From: Stenotrophomonas geniculata ATCC 19374 = JCM 13324
GTDB taxonomy: Bacteria > Pseudomonadota > Gammaproteobacteria > Xanthomonadales > Xanthomonadaceae
Assembly: GCF_001431625.1 (NCBI RefSeq)
Contig: NZ_LLXT01000148.1
Coordinates: forward strand, 1-38,612
DNA length: 38,612 nt
Reading direction: 5' to 3'
Under the pieces are notes generated by a model. The model searched no databases, had not been told where the DNA came from, and was given only the letters and a program-made list of their open reading frames with translations. Shown piece by piece: positions 1-8,430 of this stretch. The translations under genes and the position numbers were made by a program. How positions within the stretch are numbered: the stretch's first letter is position 1; every line of letters starts with the position of its first letter.

Positions 1-26
1 CGTCAAAAGCTGGCTTCCCGTGGGTT

Positions 27-129
27 GGCGGGGTGGGTCCGGTTGCGGGGGGTGTCCGCGGCATGGATGCCGTGGCCAAGGCTACAGGGACGTACTTGCG
101 CCGTCCCCCTCAACCGGACCCACCCCGCC
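27..129. repeat. Nested palindromic element, copy A
   Basis: A perfect 19-bp inverted repeat (27-45 with 111-129) encloses smaller inverted repeats: one around the GGCATGGATGCC core near 59-70 and a GGGACG/CGTCCC pair (88-93 with 102-107). The internal 15-mer CAGGGACGTACTTGC (85-99) recurs exactly in copy B at 342-356, so the two elements belong to one repeat family. No gene is seen here. Function is unknown; such structures often act on RNA ends in this genus. Confidence 0.7.
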
Positions 130-176
130 TTCGACAGTTTCCTGCGATCTGTCGGAACGGCGTTCTGCTTTGGTGG

Positions 177-261
177 GTGCCGACCGTTGGTCGGCACGGG
201 GTCTGACTCCGTTCTGAATATCGATATCTGACAGATGTGTCGACCAAGGTCGACACCTACC
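177..261. repeat. Pair of SMAG/REP-like hairpins in inverted orientation
   Basis: First hairpin: GTGCCGACC (177-185), 3-nt loop, GGTCGGCAC (189-197), preceded by GGTGG. Second hairpin: GTGTCGACC (237-245), AA, GGTCGACAC (248-256), followed by CTACC, the complement of a GGTAG head. The two are oriented with heads outward. The GTAG head plus a short GC stem is the hallmark of SMAG repeats of Stenotrophomonas maltophilia; the first copy has a degenerate head. Confidence 0.75.
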
Positions 262-287
262 AACAGCCGCGAAGATCTGTCAGAGGT

Positions 288-383
288 GGGGCGGTGTCGG
301 AGTGCGGGGTGTCAGCCGCATGGATGCGGCTGACAAGCTTTCAGGGACGTACTTGCAGCGTCCCCGCACTCCGACATCGCCCC
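288..383. repeat. Nested palindromic element, copy B
   Basis: Outer arms 288-309 and 362-383 form a 22-bp inverted repeat with one mismatch. Inside lies a perfect hairpin, GTCAGCCGCAT (311-321), GG, ATGCGGCTGAC (324-334), then the shared 15-mer CAGGGACGTACTTGC (342-356) and a GGGACG/CGTCCC stem (344-349 with 359-364). Same design as copy A at 27-129 but with different arm sequence, so the folding is conserved more than the bases. Confidence 0.7.
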
Positions 384-464
384 GCCAACCCGCGGAACGC
401 CCGCTTTGGCTGTTGGCGTTGCATTGAGCCGGGTGCAGGGCTGCAAGCCCTGCAAAAACCCCCC

Positions 465-1028
465 TCACTTCACCCAGCTGTCGATCTCGCCGTGGGCGAA
501 TGGTCCCAGCTTTGCCTTCACCAGCCGCCCTTGTGCATCGAACAGCACGCTGTAGGGAAGCAGGCCCTGTGTATTGCCCAGCTGCACGCTGGCATCGCGC
601 GGCCCCGGGGTCTCGATCACGATCGGGTAATCCACCGGGACACGCTGCAGGAAACCGCGCACGTCTTCCGGGGTATCCAGTGCCAGGCCCAGCACCTGCA
701 CGCCGTTGTCGCCCTGGGCATGGGCGAAGCGGGCAAGCTCCGGCATTTCTTCCACGCACGGAGCGCACCAGCTGGCCCAGACATTGATCAACAGCGGGCG
801 ACCGGCAGCGTGCTGGCGCAGGTCCAGCGGCCGGCCATCAAGATCGGGCAGCGACAATGCGGGCAGGCTGTCGCCAACCTGCAAGGCGGGTGCCGCAGCC
901 GCAACGGCGGGCGCCGCTGGCATGGCCTCAGGCGCAGCCGGCGCAGGAGCCAATCGATGCCCGGCCCACAGTCCAAGGCCGGCGGCCAGCACCGCTGTCC
1001 ACAGCAGCGCTGGCCGTTGCCACTTCAT
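465..1028 (-). CDS. TlpA/ResA-like thioredoxin-fold thiol-disulfide oxidoreductase
   Basis: Predicted 187-aa membrane-anchored or exported protein. An uncleaved N-terminal hydrophobic segment (about residues 7-25) and an Ala/Pro linker lead into a thioredoxin-like domain with the redox motif WCAPC (Cys88 and Cys91) in the context VWASWCAPC, typical of the TlpA/DsbE family. It would accept electrons from the preceding DsbD and reduce periplasmic disulfides, for example in cytochrome c maturation or oxidative repair; the substrate is not evident. The ATG overlaps the dsbD stop by 4 bp (ATGA), so translation is probably coupled. It is the last gene of the cutA-dsbD operon. Family is confident, exact role is not. 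Confidence 0.88.
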   Translation of the reverse strand: MKWQRPALLWTAVLAAGLGLWAGHRLAPAPAAPEAMPAAPAVAAAAPALQVGDSLPALSLPDLDGRPLDLRQHAAGRPLLINVWASWCAPCVEEMPELARFAHAQGDNGVQVLGLALDTPEDVRGFLQRVPVDYPIVIETPGPRDASVQLGNTQGLLPYSVLFDAQGRLVKAKLGPFAHGEIDSWVK

Positions 1029-3406
1029 CGTGCGGTGCGCAGCAGCGCTTCCTCGACCACCGCCTGGGTCAGCAGGGTCGGCAGCACGGTCGGCGGTGCG
1101 CCCGGGCCGTACACCACGTACAGCGGCACGCCCACGGCCTTGTGCTCTTCCAGGAACGTGGTGATCTGCGGATCGACGTTGGTGTAGTCCCCGCGCATGT
1201 ACACCGCGTTGGTGCGCTTGAGCAGTTCCTTGAACTCCGGCCGCGACAGCACGGCGCGCTCGTTGGCCTTGCAGCTCACGCACCAGTCGGCGGTCATGTT
1301 CACGAACACCACGCGGTTGTCGGCGCGCAGGCGGTCCAGCAACTGCGGCGAGTACTCGACCACGTTGTCGCTGGTGGCCTGTGCGGCGCGTGCCGGCGGT
1401 GCCAGCTGGGTCACGCCCCAGGCGGGAACCAGTGCACCGATCGCCAGCAGCACGCCGAGCAGGGTCACTGCACGCGAACCAGTCCAGCGGTTGCGCTCGA
1501 ATAGCCACAGGCCGAAGGCCAGCAGCAGCAGGCCACCCAGCACCAGCGCCATGCCGTCCACGCCACGCTGCTTGCCCAGCACCCACAGCAGCCACAGCGC
1601 GGTGGCGTACATCGGGAAGGCCAGCACGTGCTTGAGCGTCTCCATCCACGGGCCCGGCTTGGGCAGGCGGCGCGCCAGTGCCGGCACGAAGCCGATCAGC
1701 AGGAACGGCAGCGCCAGACCCAGGCCGAGGAACAGGAACACGGTCATCGCCTTCAGCGGCGGGGCAATGAACGCGTAGGCGATCGCGCCGCCCATGAACG
1801 GGCCGACGCAGGCACTGCCGACCACGCAGGCCAGCGCACCGGTGAAGAAGTCACCGGCCGGGCCACTGCGGCTGGCCAGCGACTGGCCCAGGTTGCCGAT
1901 ACCACCGCCGAGGGTGAATACGCCGGACAGGCTCAGGCCCACCGCGAACATGATGTAGGCCAGCACTGCCACCACGCCCGGGTGCTGCAGCTGGAAGCCG
2001 ATGCCGACGGCGTTGCCGATCGCGCGCAGGCCGACCATCAACGCGCCGATCACCGCGAACGCGACCAGTACGCCCAACGTGTACCAGAGGGCGTGGCTGC
2101 GCGCGCGCTGCGGGCTTTCGCCACTCTGCGCCAGGCTCAGCACCTTCAGCGAGAGGATCGGCAGCACGCAGGGCATCAGGTTCAGTACCAGGCCACCGGC
2201 CAGGGCCAGCAGCAGCACCCAAACGAACGAACGGTCCGGATTCGGCGTGGTCGCCGGTGGGCGCGTGCGCAGGGCGTTGTCACCGCGCGCATCGGCAGCG
2301 AACTCATTGCCATTTTCGGCGCCTGCAACGGCCGGGGTGCTGGCATCCGTATTGGGCACCGTCGGCAGCAGGCGCAACGGGGCGCCGTTGGCGGCTTCGC
2401 GTGGTGCGCCGCTGGCGGTAGGCAGCGGACTGATCACCTCGTTGCGCGGCGGCGACTGATCGGTGCTGGCGTTGATCTTGCCGACCGGGATCGACAGCTT
2501 CACCCGGCGGGACATCGGCGGGTAGCAGATGCCATCGGTCTGGCAGCCCTGGAACGTCACCACCAGGGTGCTGTCGACCGCATCGGCGACGGCGCGGCGC
2601 AGCGGCAGCGGCACTTCCACCTGGTTGAAGTAGACCGAGACATCGCCGAAATGCTCGTCCCGATGCGACTGTGCGGCCGGCCAGCGCAGCTTGTCGGCCA
2701 GCACGCCGGTGCTGCCGTCCAGCTTCACCGAAGTGCGGTCGCGATACAGGTAGTAGCCCGGCGCCGGGCTGAAGCGCAGCAGCAGGGTGTTGCCGTCACT
2801 GGCGATGGCGTCGAAGCCGAACGCCTGCTCCGAAGGAAGCGGCAGCGCCTGGCTGTTGCTGGCGGCACCCGGCAGGCGCAGGCCGCCGCTGTTGCCGGCA
2901 CCGGCCAGCGGGTTGTTGAACGGGCTGGTGGCGCCGGCACGCGTGGCCGGCGCCGCGGCCTGTGCGCCGCTACCGGGCAGGGTGACCTGCACCACGCGCT
3001 TCTGCGGCGGGTAGCAGACACCGGCATCGGCGCAGCCCTGGTAACGCACTTCCAGGCTGATGGTGCCGACGGCGTCGGTCGGCGTGCCGGGCAGGGTGGC
3101 CTGCAGGCGTTCGCGATAGGTTTCGACTTCGCCGAAGAAATCGTCGTGGTGCTTGTCGCCCTTGGGCATCTGCAGCGCGCCAGCGTTGAACGCCGGATCA
3201 GCCTTGACGCTGGTGCGGTGGCGATACAGGTAGTAGCCGGGTGCGATCTTGAACTGCAGTTGCACCTGGCCGCGTTCGGGGGCGGTGGCGGTCAGCGCGA
3301 ACGCCTGGTCCACCGGCAGCAGGTCCTTCTCATCCAGGGCGAAGGCGGGCAGCGAGAGCCACATCAGGGCGCACAAGGCGGCGCCACGCGCAAACAGAGT
3401 CTTCAA
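1025..3406 (-). CDS. dsbD: Thiol:disulfide interchange protein DsbD with duplicated N-terminal domain
   Basis: Inner-membrane protein of 793 aa that passes electrons from cytoplasmic thioredoxin to periplasmic thiol proteins. It has a signal peptide (1-23), two tandem DsbD-alpha domains (about 24-145 and 190-310; cysteine pairs Cys125/Cys131 and Cys288/Cys294 in GC-x4-5-CYPP settings), a multi-spanning beta domain (about 393-665; MPC Cys413 and SAC Cys533) and a thioredoxin-like gamma domain with CVSC (Cys709/Cys712). E. coli DsbD is about 565 aa with one alpha domain, so the extra length is mainly the duplication and linkers. The best start is TTG at 3406: it gives an intact signal peptide and overlaps the cutA TGA as TTGA. 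Confidence 0.93.
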   Translation of the reverse strand: MKTLFARGAALCALMWLSLPAFALDEKDLLPVDQAFALTATAPERGQVQLQFKIAPGYYLYRHRTSVKADPAFNAGALQMPKGDKHHDDFFGEVETYRERLQATLPGTPTDAVGTISLEVRYQGCADAGVCYPPQKRVVQVTLPGSGAQAAAPATRAGATSPFNNPLAGAGNSGGLRLPGAASNSQALPLPSEQAFGFDAIASDGNTLLLRFSPAPGYYLYRDRTSVKLDGSTGVLADKLRWPAAQSHRDEHFGDVSVYFNQVEVPLPLRRAVADAVDSTLVVTFQGCQTDGICYPPMSRRVKLSIPVGKINASTDQSPPRNEVISPLPTASGAPREAANGAPLRLLPTVPNTDASTPAVAGAENGNEFAADARGDNALRTRPPATTPNPDRSFVWVLLLALAGGLVLNLMPCVLPILSLKVLSLAQSGESPQRARSHALWYTLGVLVAFAVIGALMVGLRAIGNAVGIGFQLQHPGVVAVLAYIMFAVGLSLSGVFTLGGGIGNLGQSLASRSGPAGDFFTGALACVVGSACVGPFMGGAIAYAFIAPPLKAMTVFLFLGLGLALPFLLIGFVPALARRLPKPGPWMETLKHVLAFPMYATALWLLWVLGKQRGVDGMALVLGGLLLLAFGLWLFERNRWTGSRAVTLLGVLLAIGALVPAWGVTQLAPPARAAQATSDNVVEYSPQLLDRLRADNRVVFVNMTADWCVSCKANERAVLSRPEFKELLKRTNAVYMRGDYTNVDPQITTFLEEHKAVGVPLYVVYGPGAPPTVLPTLLTQAVVEEALLRTAR

Positions 3407-3741
3407 TCAGTGTCCTCCCGGGTCTGTGCCCGGATCCAGTCCAGATACGCCGGCAGGCCGGCCCGGGTTTCGACCGCGATGCACTCCGGGAGTTCATACG
3501 GATGCAGTTCGACGATCCGGGCAATCGCGTCATCGACGCGGCTTGCGGTGGTCTTCACCAGCAGTTGCAGCTCGGCGTCGGTGGTCACCTCGCCCTGCCA
3601 GCGGTAGGTCGACTGCGCGCCATCGAGGCGGGTCACGCACGCGGCCAGGCGCTCGCCGACCAGCGCGTGCGCGATGCGCTCGGCACTGGCCCGGTCCGGG
3701 CAGGTGGTCAACAGCAGCAGGACGGGATCGACGGTCGACAT
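3403..3741 (-). CDS. cutA: Divalent-cation tolerance protein CutA
   Basis: Protein of 112 aa, the usual size of the small trimeric CutA1 family linked to copper tolerance. Recognisable family features are the N-terminal strand LLLLTTCPD, the AACVTRLDG and TYRWQGEV segments, the KTTAS turn and the C-terminal LPAYLDWI. It is the first gene of the cutA-dsbD-tlpA set, a neighbourhood seen in many proteobacteria. I see no Shine-Dalgarno before the ATG, but a TATACT hexamer lies 8 nt upstream (3750-3755 on the minus strand), so the message may be leaderless. The molecular function of CutA remains unsettled. Confidence 0.93.
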   Translation of the reverse strand: MSTVDPVLLLLTTCPDRASAERIAHALVGERLAACVTRLDGAQSTYRWQGEVTTDAELQLLVKTTASRVDDAIARIVELHPYELPECIAVETRAGLPAYLDWIRAQTREDTD

Positions 3742-3757
3742 GACCGTCGAGTATAGG

Positions 3758-3787
3758 GCCGCCGCCGGGTCAGGGCCCGGCGGCGGC
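3758..3787 (-). terminator. GC-rich hairpin after the nuclease gene
   Basis: Perfect 12-bp stem, GCCGCCGCCGGG (3758-3769) with CCCGGCGGCGGC (3776-3787), 6-nt loop, 22 bp downstream of the nuclease stop and just upstream of the putative cutA promoter. It has no U-tract, so it is a weak intrinsic terminator or a transcript-stabilising end. Confidence 0.5.
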
Positions 3788-3809
3788 AGTGGACCGCTGC
3801 GTTGCGCGG

Positions 3810-5600
3810 TCAGTTGGCCAGATGGCAGGTAGCCGGCTTGGCCGAGGTGAACAGGCCCGGGGTCGCCCACTCGGGGTGGTCGATGAACGGATTGCGGTTG
3901 CCCTGGAAGCTGTAGATCACGTCATTGCGCGCACGTTCGGCATCATCCGGCGGATCGGACAGGTGCCAGTCGATCAGCGTGGACAGCAGGCCCATGTAGG
4001 CCGGCGAACTGCTGGTCTTGACGATCTTGCTGCGGTCGTCGGTCAGCTCCAGGTCCGGCTCGGACTGGCCGGTGGCTGCATCCTTGCCGCCCTCGTAGCG
4101 GATGGCCATGTACAGCACCGCACGCGCCATGTCGCCCTTGCGCTTGCCCCACACCTCGAAGGTGCCGGTGTTGCCGTCCGGCGTGCGTACCCAGTTGGAG
4201 TTGCCCGGGTAACCGCCGCTGCCGCCGCCCTGGCCGTTGTTGGCCTCGGTGGCGCGCTCGCCGCAGTTGGCGTCGCACTTGCCGAACGGCTTGTTGCCAC
4301 GGTCGGCGTTCCACTGCGCATCGGTCAGGTACAGCATGTGGGTGTCGGTGTACGGCGCGTACGGCAGGCCCTTGTCGCCGGTGGTGCTGGCAAAGCCCAG
4401 CGAGTTCGGCCAGGTGTGCTCGCGGTTGTACTTCAGGCCACTGCCGCTGCCGGCGCGGTCGGTCACCTTGGCGTAGCTGCGGTTGCGATACGCATCCAGG
4501 ATCCTGCCGGAATTGTTCGGATCCTCGTCGGCGATTTCCAGGATGGTCCAGGTGCTGGTGCCCGAGCCGCTGTACGGATAGGCGGTATGGCCCTTTATGG
4601 TGGCGTGCAGCGAGCAGCGCAGCTGGCTGGGGCTGCTGGTGTTGACCTTTGAGTAATAGCCGGCCGGTACACCCGGATTGCCCGGGTCGGGGTTGCCGCC
4701 GGTGCTGGCCACGGTGAACGCGATGCGGCTGTCGGCCGCCGGATGCGCGCCCTGCAGGTCGGTGATGCGCGCGGCGCGGATATCGAAGCGGCAGGCTTCA
4801 CCGGCCACCAGCGCGGTGTTGGTGGACAGTTTCACGCTGCGGCCGCTGGCCGGGAAGGTCAGCGGCACGCTGCCGGAGGTGCCGCAGCTCAGCGCGAATG
4901 CGCCACTGGCCAGGTTCACGGTTTCGCTGAACACCACTTCTAGATCGGCCGCGGCCGGGAAGGTGCTGCTGCCCTGTGCCGGGGTGGTGGTGGAGACCGA
5001 CGGCGGCGTGTTCGGGCCCGGGGTGCCGCCGCCGCTGAAGGTCTGGCCGTTGTTGCAGCTGCCAAACGTCTGCCCGGCCGATTCGGCCCAGGTGAAGTGG
5101 GCGTATTGGCTGCCGCTGCCGGTCAGCTGCAGCGAGGTGCCCGGCGCGGTGCTGTTGGTCTCGGCCACCGGGATGTTCTGGCTGGTCATGCCGGCGGCAG
5201 GGCCACCGGAGGCGGTGATGGCGCCCTCGTAGCTGAGGAACTGGACCACCTTGCCGCTGGCATCGACCAGGGCGATGCCGTCGTTCGGGCCGTTCTGGAG
5301 GCCGTTGGTCGGGTAGCTGACCACGGCCAGGGTGGCGCTGCCGCAACCGGCGGCGGTGCCGGCCGGAACCGGGTTGTTGGCGTAGACCGTGGCGGCCGAA
5401 GGATTGCTGCCGTTGTAGAGGTAGAGGCGGTAGCCGGACAGGTCCTCGCCCGCGGTAGCGACCACTTCGATGGCTTCGCCGACGTCACCGGCGGCGGTGC
5501 TGTCGTCGTAATGCAGTTCGTTGATGAAGACCTCGGCCTGGGCCGGCGCGGCGGCCAGCGCCAGCAGGCAGGCGGCGGCAAGCGGGGACAGCAATCGCAT
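3810..5600 (-). CDS. Secreted endonuclease I family nuclease with lamin-tail and Ig-like domains
   Basis: Protein of 596 aa with a Sec signal peptide ending near AQA (about residue 22). An N-terminal lamin-tail-like domain (about 23-190; starts EVFINELHYDD) is followed by a Pro/Thr/Ser linker, an SbsA/Big_5-type Ig-like domain (about 200-300) and an endonuclease I domain (about 315-590). The catalytic core is YNREHTWPNS with a following THMLYL segment and a late RNDVIYSFQGNRNPFIDHP motif, as in EndA/NucM beta-beta-alpha-metal nucleases. It likely degrades extracellular DNA or RNA for nutrition or biofilm control. ATG follows a clear AAGGAG. Much longer than the single-domain E. coli EndA (about 235 aa). 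Confidence 0.88.
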   Translation of the reverse strand: MRLLSPLAAACLLALAAAPAQAEVFINELHYDDSTAAGDVGEAIEVVATAGEDLSGYRLYLYNGSNPSAATVYANNPVPAGTAAGCGSATLAVVSYPTNGLQNGPNDGIALVDASGKVVQFLSYEGAITASGGPAAGMTSQNIPVAETNSTAPGTSLQLTGSGSQYAHFTWAESAGQTFGSCNNGQTFSGGGTPGPNTPPSVSTTTPAQGSSTFPAAADLEVVFSETVNLASGAFALSCGTSGSVPLTFPASGRSVKLSTNTALVAGEACRFDIRAARITDLQGAHPAADSRIAFTVASTGGNPDPGNPGVPAGYYSKVNTSSPSQLRCSLHATIKGHTAYPYSGSGTSTWTILEIADEDPNNSGRILDAYRNRSYAKVTDRAGSGSGLKYNREHTWPNSLGFASTTGDKGLPYAPYTDTHMLYLTDAQWNADRGNKPFGKCDANCGERATEANNGQGGGSGGYPGNSNWVRTPDGNTGTFEVWGKRKGDMARAVLYMAIRYEGGKDAATGQSEPDLELTDDRSKIVKTSSSPAYMGLLSTLIDWHLSDPPDDAERARNDVIYSFQGNRNPFIDHPEWATPGLFTSAKPATCHLAN

Positions 5601-5673
5601 CGACTACTCCTTGTGATTGGGAATGCGCGGCCGAGCCTAAGGCCGATCCAGTGACACTTTGTCGTAAATGAAC

Positions 5674-5687
5674 GTCAGATATCTGAC
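5674..5687. promoter_or_regulatory. 14-bp perfect palindrome between nuclease and groES
   Basis: GTCAGATATCTGAC is a perfect palindrome 74 bp upstream of the nuclease start, in a locally AT-rich stretch. It has the size and place of a repressor operator, but no regulator can be named and a 14-bp palindrome may be chance. Confidence 0.3.
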
Positions 5688-5808
5688 AGTGGGACATCTA
5701 TCACTAAATAGCACCCCTTGCCCCCTTGGCTTGCCGCACTGCATCCCTATACAGGCGTCCACGCAGGGAGGCAGGTTTCCCGGTCCCGAGAAAAATTTCG
5801 GGATCGGC

Positions 5809-5837
5809 CCTTGAAAGGCCTGTGGAGGTCTCCATCT
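5809..5837 (+). promoter_or_regulatory. Sigma32-type heat-shock promoter of groESL
   Basis: CTTGAAA (5810-5816), a 13-bp spacer, then CTCCATCT (5830-5837). This matches the E. coli sigma32 consensus CTTGAAA-N13-15-CCCCATnT with one mismatch in the -10 element. Transcription would begin near 5843, leaving a leader of about 110 nt before the groES ATG. Confidence 0.8.
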
Positions 5838-5847
5838 CTGTCGTGCT

Positions 5848-5866
5848 CCCGACTTGTCGGGCTTTT
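5848..5866 (+). terminator. Terminator-like hairpin in the groESL leader
   Basis: CCCGAC-TT-GTCGGG (5848-5861; equivalently a CUUG tetraloop on a 5-bp stem) followed directly by CTTTTTC. It lies between the predicted sigma32 start and the CIRCE element, so it would be in the transcript ahead of groES. It could end leaky upstream transcription or attenuate groESL; which one cannot be told from sequence. Confidence 0.5.
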
Positions 5867-5878
5867 TCACGCGCGTTG

Positions 5879-5905
5879 CTGGCACTCGCCTGGTGTGACT
5901 GCTAA
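5879..5905. promoter_or_regulatory. CIRCE operator for HrcA
   Basis: CTGGCACTC (5879-5887), exactly 9 bp, then GACTGCTAA (5897-5905). The CIRCE consensus is TTAGCACTC-N9-GAGTGCTAA; 15 of 18 arm positions match. HrcA repressor would bind here, about 46 bp upstream of groES, adding negative control to the sigma32 promoter. HrcA itself is not encoded in this window; in related bacteria it sits with grpE-dnaK-dnaJ. Confidence 0.8.
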
Positions 5906-5951
5906 CATCGCCGGACTTTTTCAGACCAATCAATAACTTAAGAGGTCTCTC

Positions 5952-6239
5952 ATGAGCATCAAGCCGCTGCACGACCGCGTTGTGGTCAAGCCGATCGAAG
6001 CCGACGAAATCTCCGCCGGTGGCATCGTCATCCCCGACTCGGCCAAGGAAAAGTCCACCAAGGGTGAAGTTGTGGCCGTCGGCCCGGGCAAGCCGCTGGA
6101 CAACGGCAACGTGCGCGCGCCGTCGCTGAAGGTTGGCGACAAGGTCATCTACGGCCAGTACGCCGGCAGCTCGTACAAGAGCGAAGGCGTCGAGTACAAG
6201 GTCCTGCGCGAAGACGACGTGCTCGCCATCATCGGCTGA
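5952..6239 (+). CDS. groES: Co-chaperonin GroES (Hsp10)
   Basis: Protein of 95 aa, the standard size for GroES, starting [16 protein letters not shown]. It forms the heptameric lid of the GroEL folding chamber in the cytoplasm. The mobile-loop region ([17 protein letters not shown]) and the conserved [15 protein letters not shown] segment are present. It precedes groEL by 81 bp and shares its heat-shock promoter and CIRCE operator. Start supported by AAGAGG upstream of ATG. Confidence 0.98.
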   Translation: MSIKPLHDRVVVKPIEADEISAGGIVIPDSAKEKSTKGEVVAVGPGKPLDNGNVRAPSLKVGDKVIYGQYAGSSYKSEGVEYKVLREDDVLAIIG

Positions 6240-6266
6240 GCCTCGGTGCGACCTGCTTTTCTGTAA

Positions 6267-7970
<1,704 letters not shown>

Positions 7971-7993
7971 GTCCCCGCGTTACCGATGCAATG

Positions 7994-8025
7994 AAAAACC
8001 CCGCCGGAAGGCGGGGTTTTTTTTT
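7994..8025 (+). terminator. Rho-independent terminator of groESL
   Basis: Stem CCCCGCC (7999-8005), GGAA loop, GGCGGGG (8010-8016), flanked by an A-run upstream and nine T residues downstream (8017-8025). The A-tract upstream would also give some termination for minus-strand transcription from the hydrolase operon. Confidence 0.93.
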
Positions 8026-8048
8026 GGGGCCGGTCGGAATCGAATCAG

Positions 8049-8090
8049 ATCCACGCCATGCGTGGATACCGCTCCCAGGCGGGTATCTAC
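8049..8090 (-). repeat. SMAG-like repeat supplying a stop codon
   Basis: On the minus strand a GTAG head (8087-8090) is followed by an imperfect GATACC...GGTATC palindrome and then an ATCCACGC-CAT-GCGTGGAT hairpin (8049-8067). The TAG of the head is the stop codon of the 88-aa membrane protein gene. Confidence 0.6.
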
Positions 8091-8353
8091 GCGCGGCCCT
8101 CGCGCCGCTGCAGCCACAGGTGGGCCGCCAGCAGGGCCAGCGCGCCACCCGCGATCATGCCCTGTACCCACGGCAGCTCCGTGATCGGCGCAAGCAGCAG
8201 GCCCGCCGCCATGCCGATCAGGCTGGCGCCGGCGCCCACCCGCTGCCGCCGCTGCCGATGTGCAGCCTGGCGATGGCGTGCGGCGATGCGCAGGCGCCGT
8301 GCATCCGGCTGCAACACCGCTTCGGCAATGGCATCGATCTCTGGGCGATTCAT
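8087..8353 (-). CDS. Small membrane protein of unknown function
   Basis: Protein of 88 aa. The N-terminal half is Arg/Gln/His-rich (RRLRIAARHRQAAHRQRRQR), followed by two hydrophobic segments (about 43-57 and 63-81), so it probably sits in the inner membrane with a basic cytoplasmic N-terminus. Its ATG overlaps the TGA of a 26-aa ORF (ATGA), which in turn overlaps the upstream serine hydrolase, suggesting one coupled transcript. Its TAG stop lies in a GTAG repeat head. I do not recognise the family. Confidence 0.6.
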   Translation of the reverse strand: MNRPEIDAIAEAVLQPDARRLRIAARHRQAAHRQRRQRVGAGASLIGMAAGLLLAPITELPWVQGMIAGGALALLAAHLWLQRREGRA

Positions 8354-8430
8354 CCTGTCTCCTGCATTGCGTCCGTGTCTGCATGCTGCACGACTGCGGG
8401 ACCTGTGTGCAACGGCAACGCTTCGATCAT
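8350..8430 (-). CDS. Possible 26-aa translationally coupled ORF
   Basis: This ORF starts at an ATG that overlaps the hydrolase TGA (ATGA at 8427-8430) and ends in a TGA that overlaps the next ATG (8350-8353). It therefore bridges the hydrolase and the 88-aa membrane protein exactly. The peptide starts MIEALPLHTG and has no membrane segment or signal. Coding status is uncertain; it may serve only to carry ribosomes to the downstream start. Confidence 0.35.
   Translation of the reverse strand: MIEALPLHTGPAVVQHADTDAMQETG

Noticed and set aside
27..383. CRISPR array
   Set aside because: Only two diverged palindromic copies with unequal spacing; no regular repeat-spacer pattern or cas genes.
435..453. 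Terminator for the dsbD-tlpA operon
   Set aside because: The stem is good but its T-run lies before the hairpin on the minus strand, so it does not have the terminator order.
223..5689. Shared 12-mer GATATCTGACAG at 223-234 and 5678-5689
   Set aside because: A window of this size is expected to hold dozens of chance 12-mer pairs.
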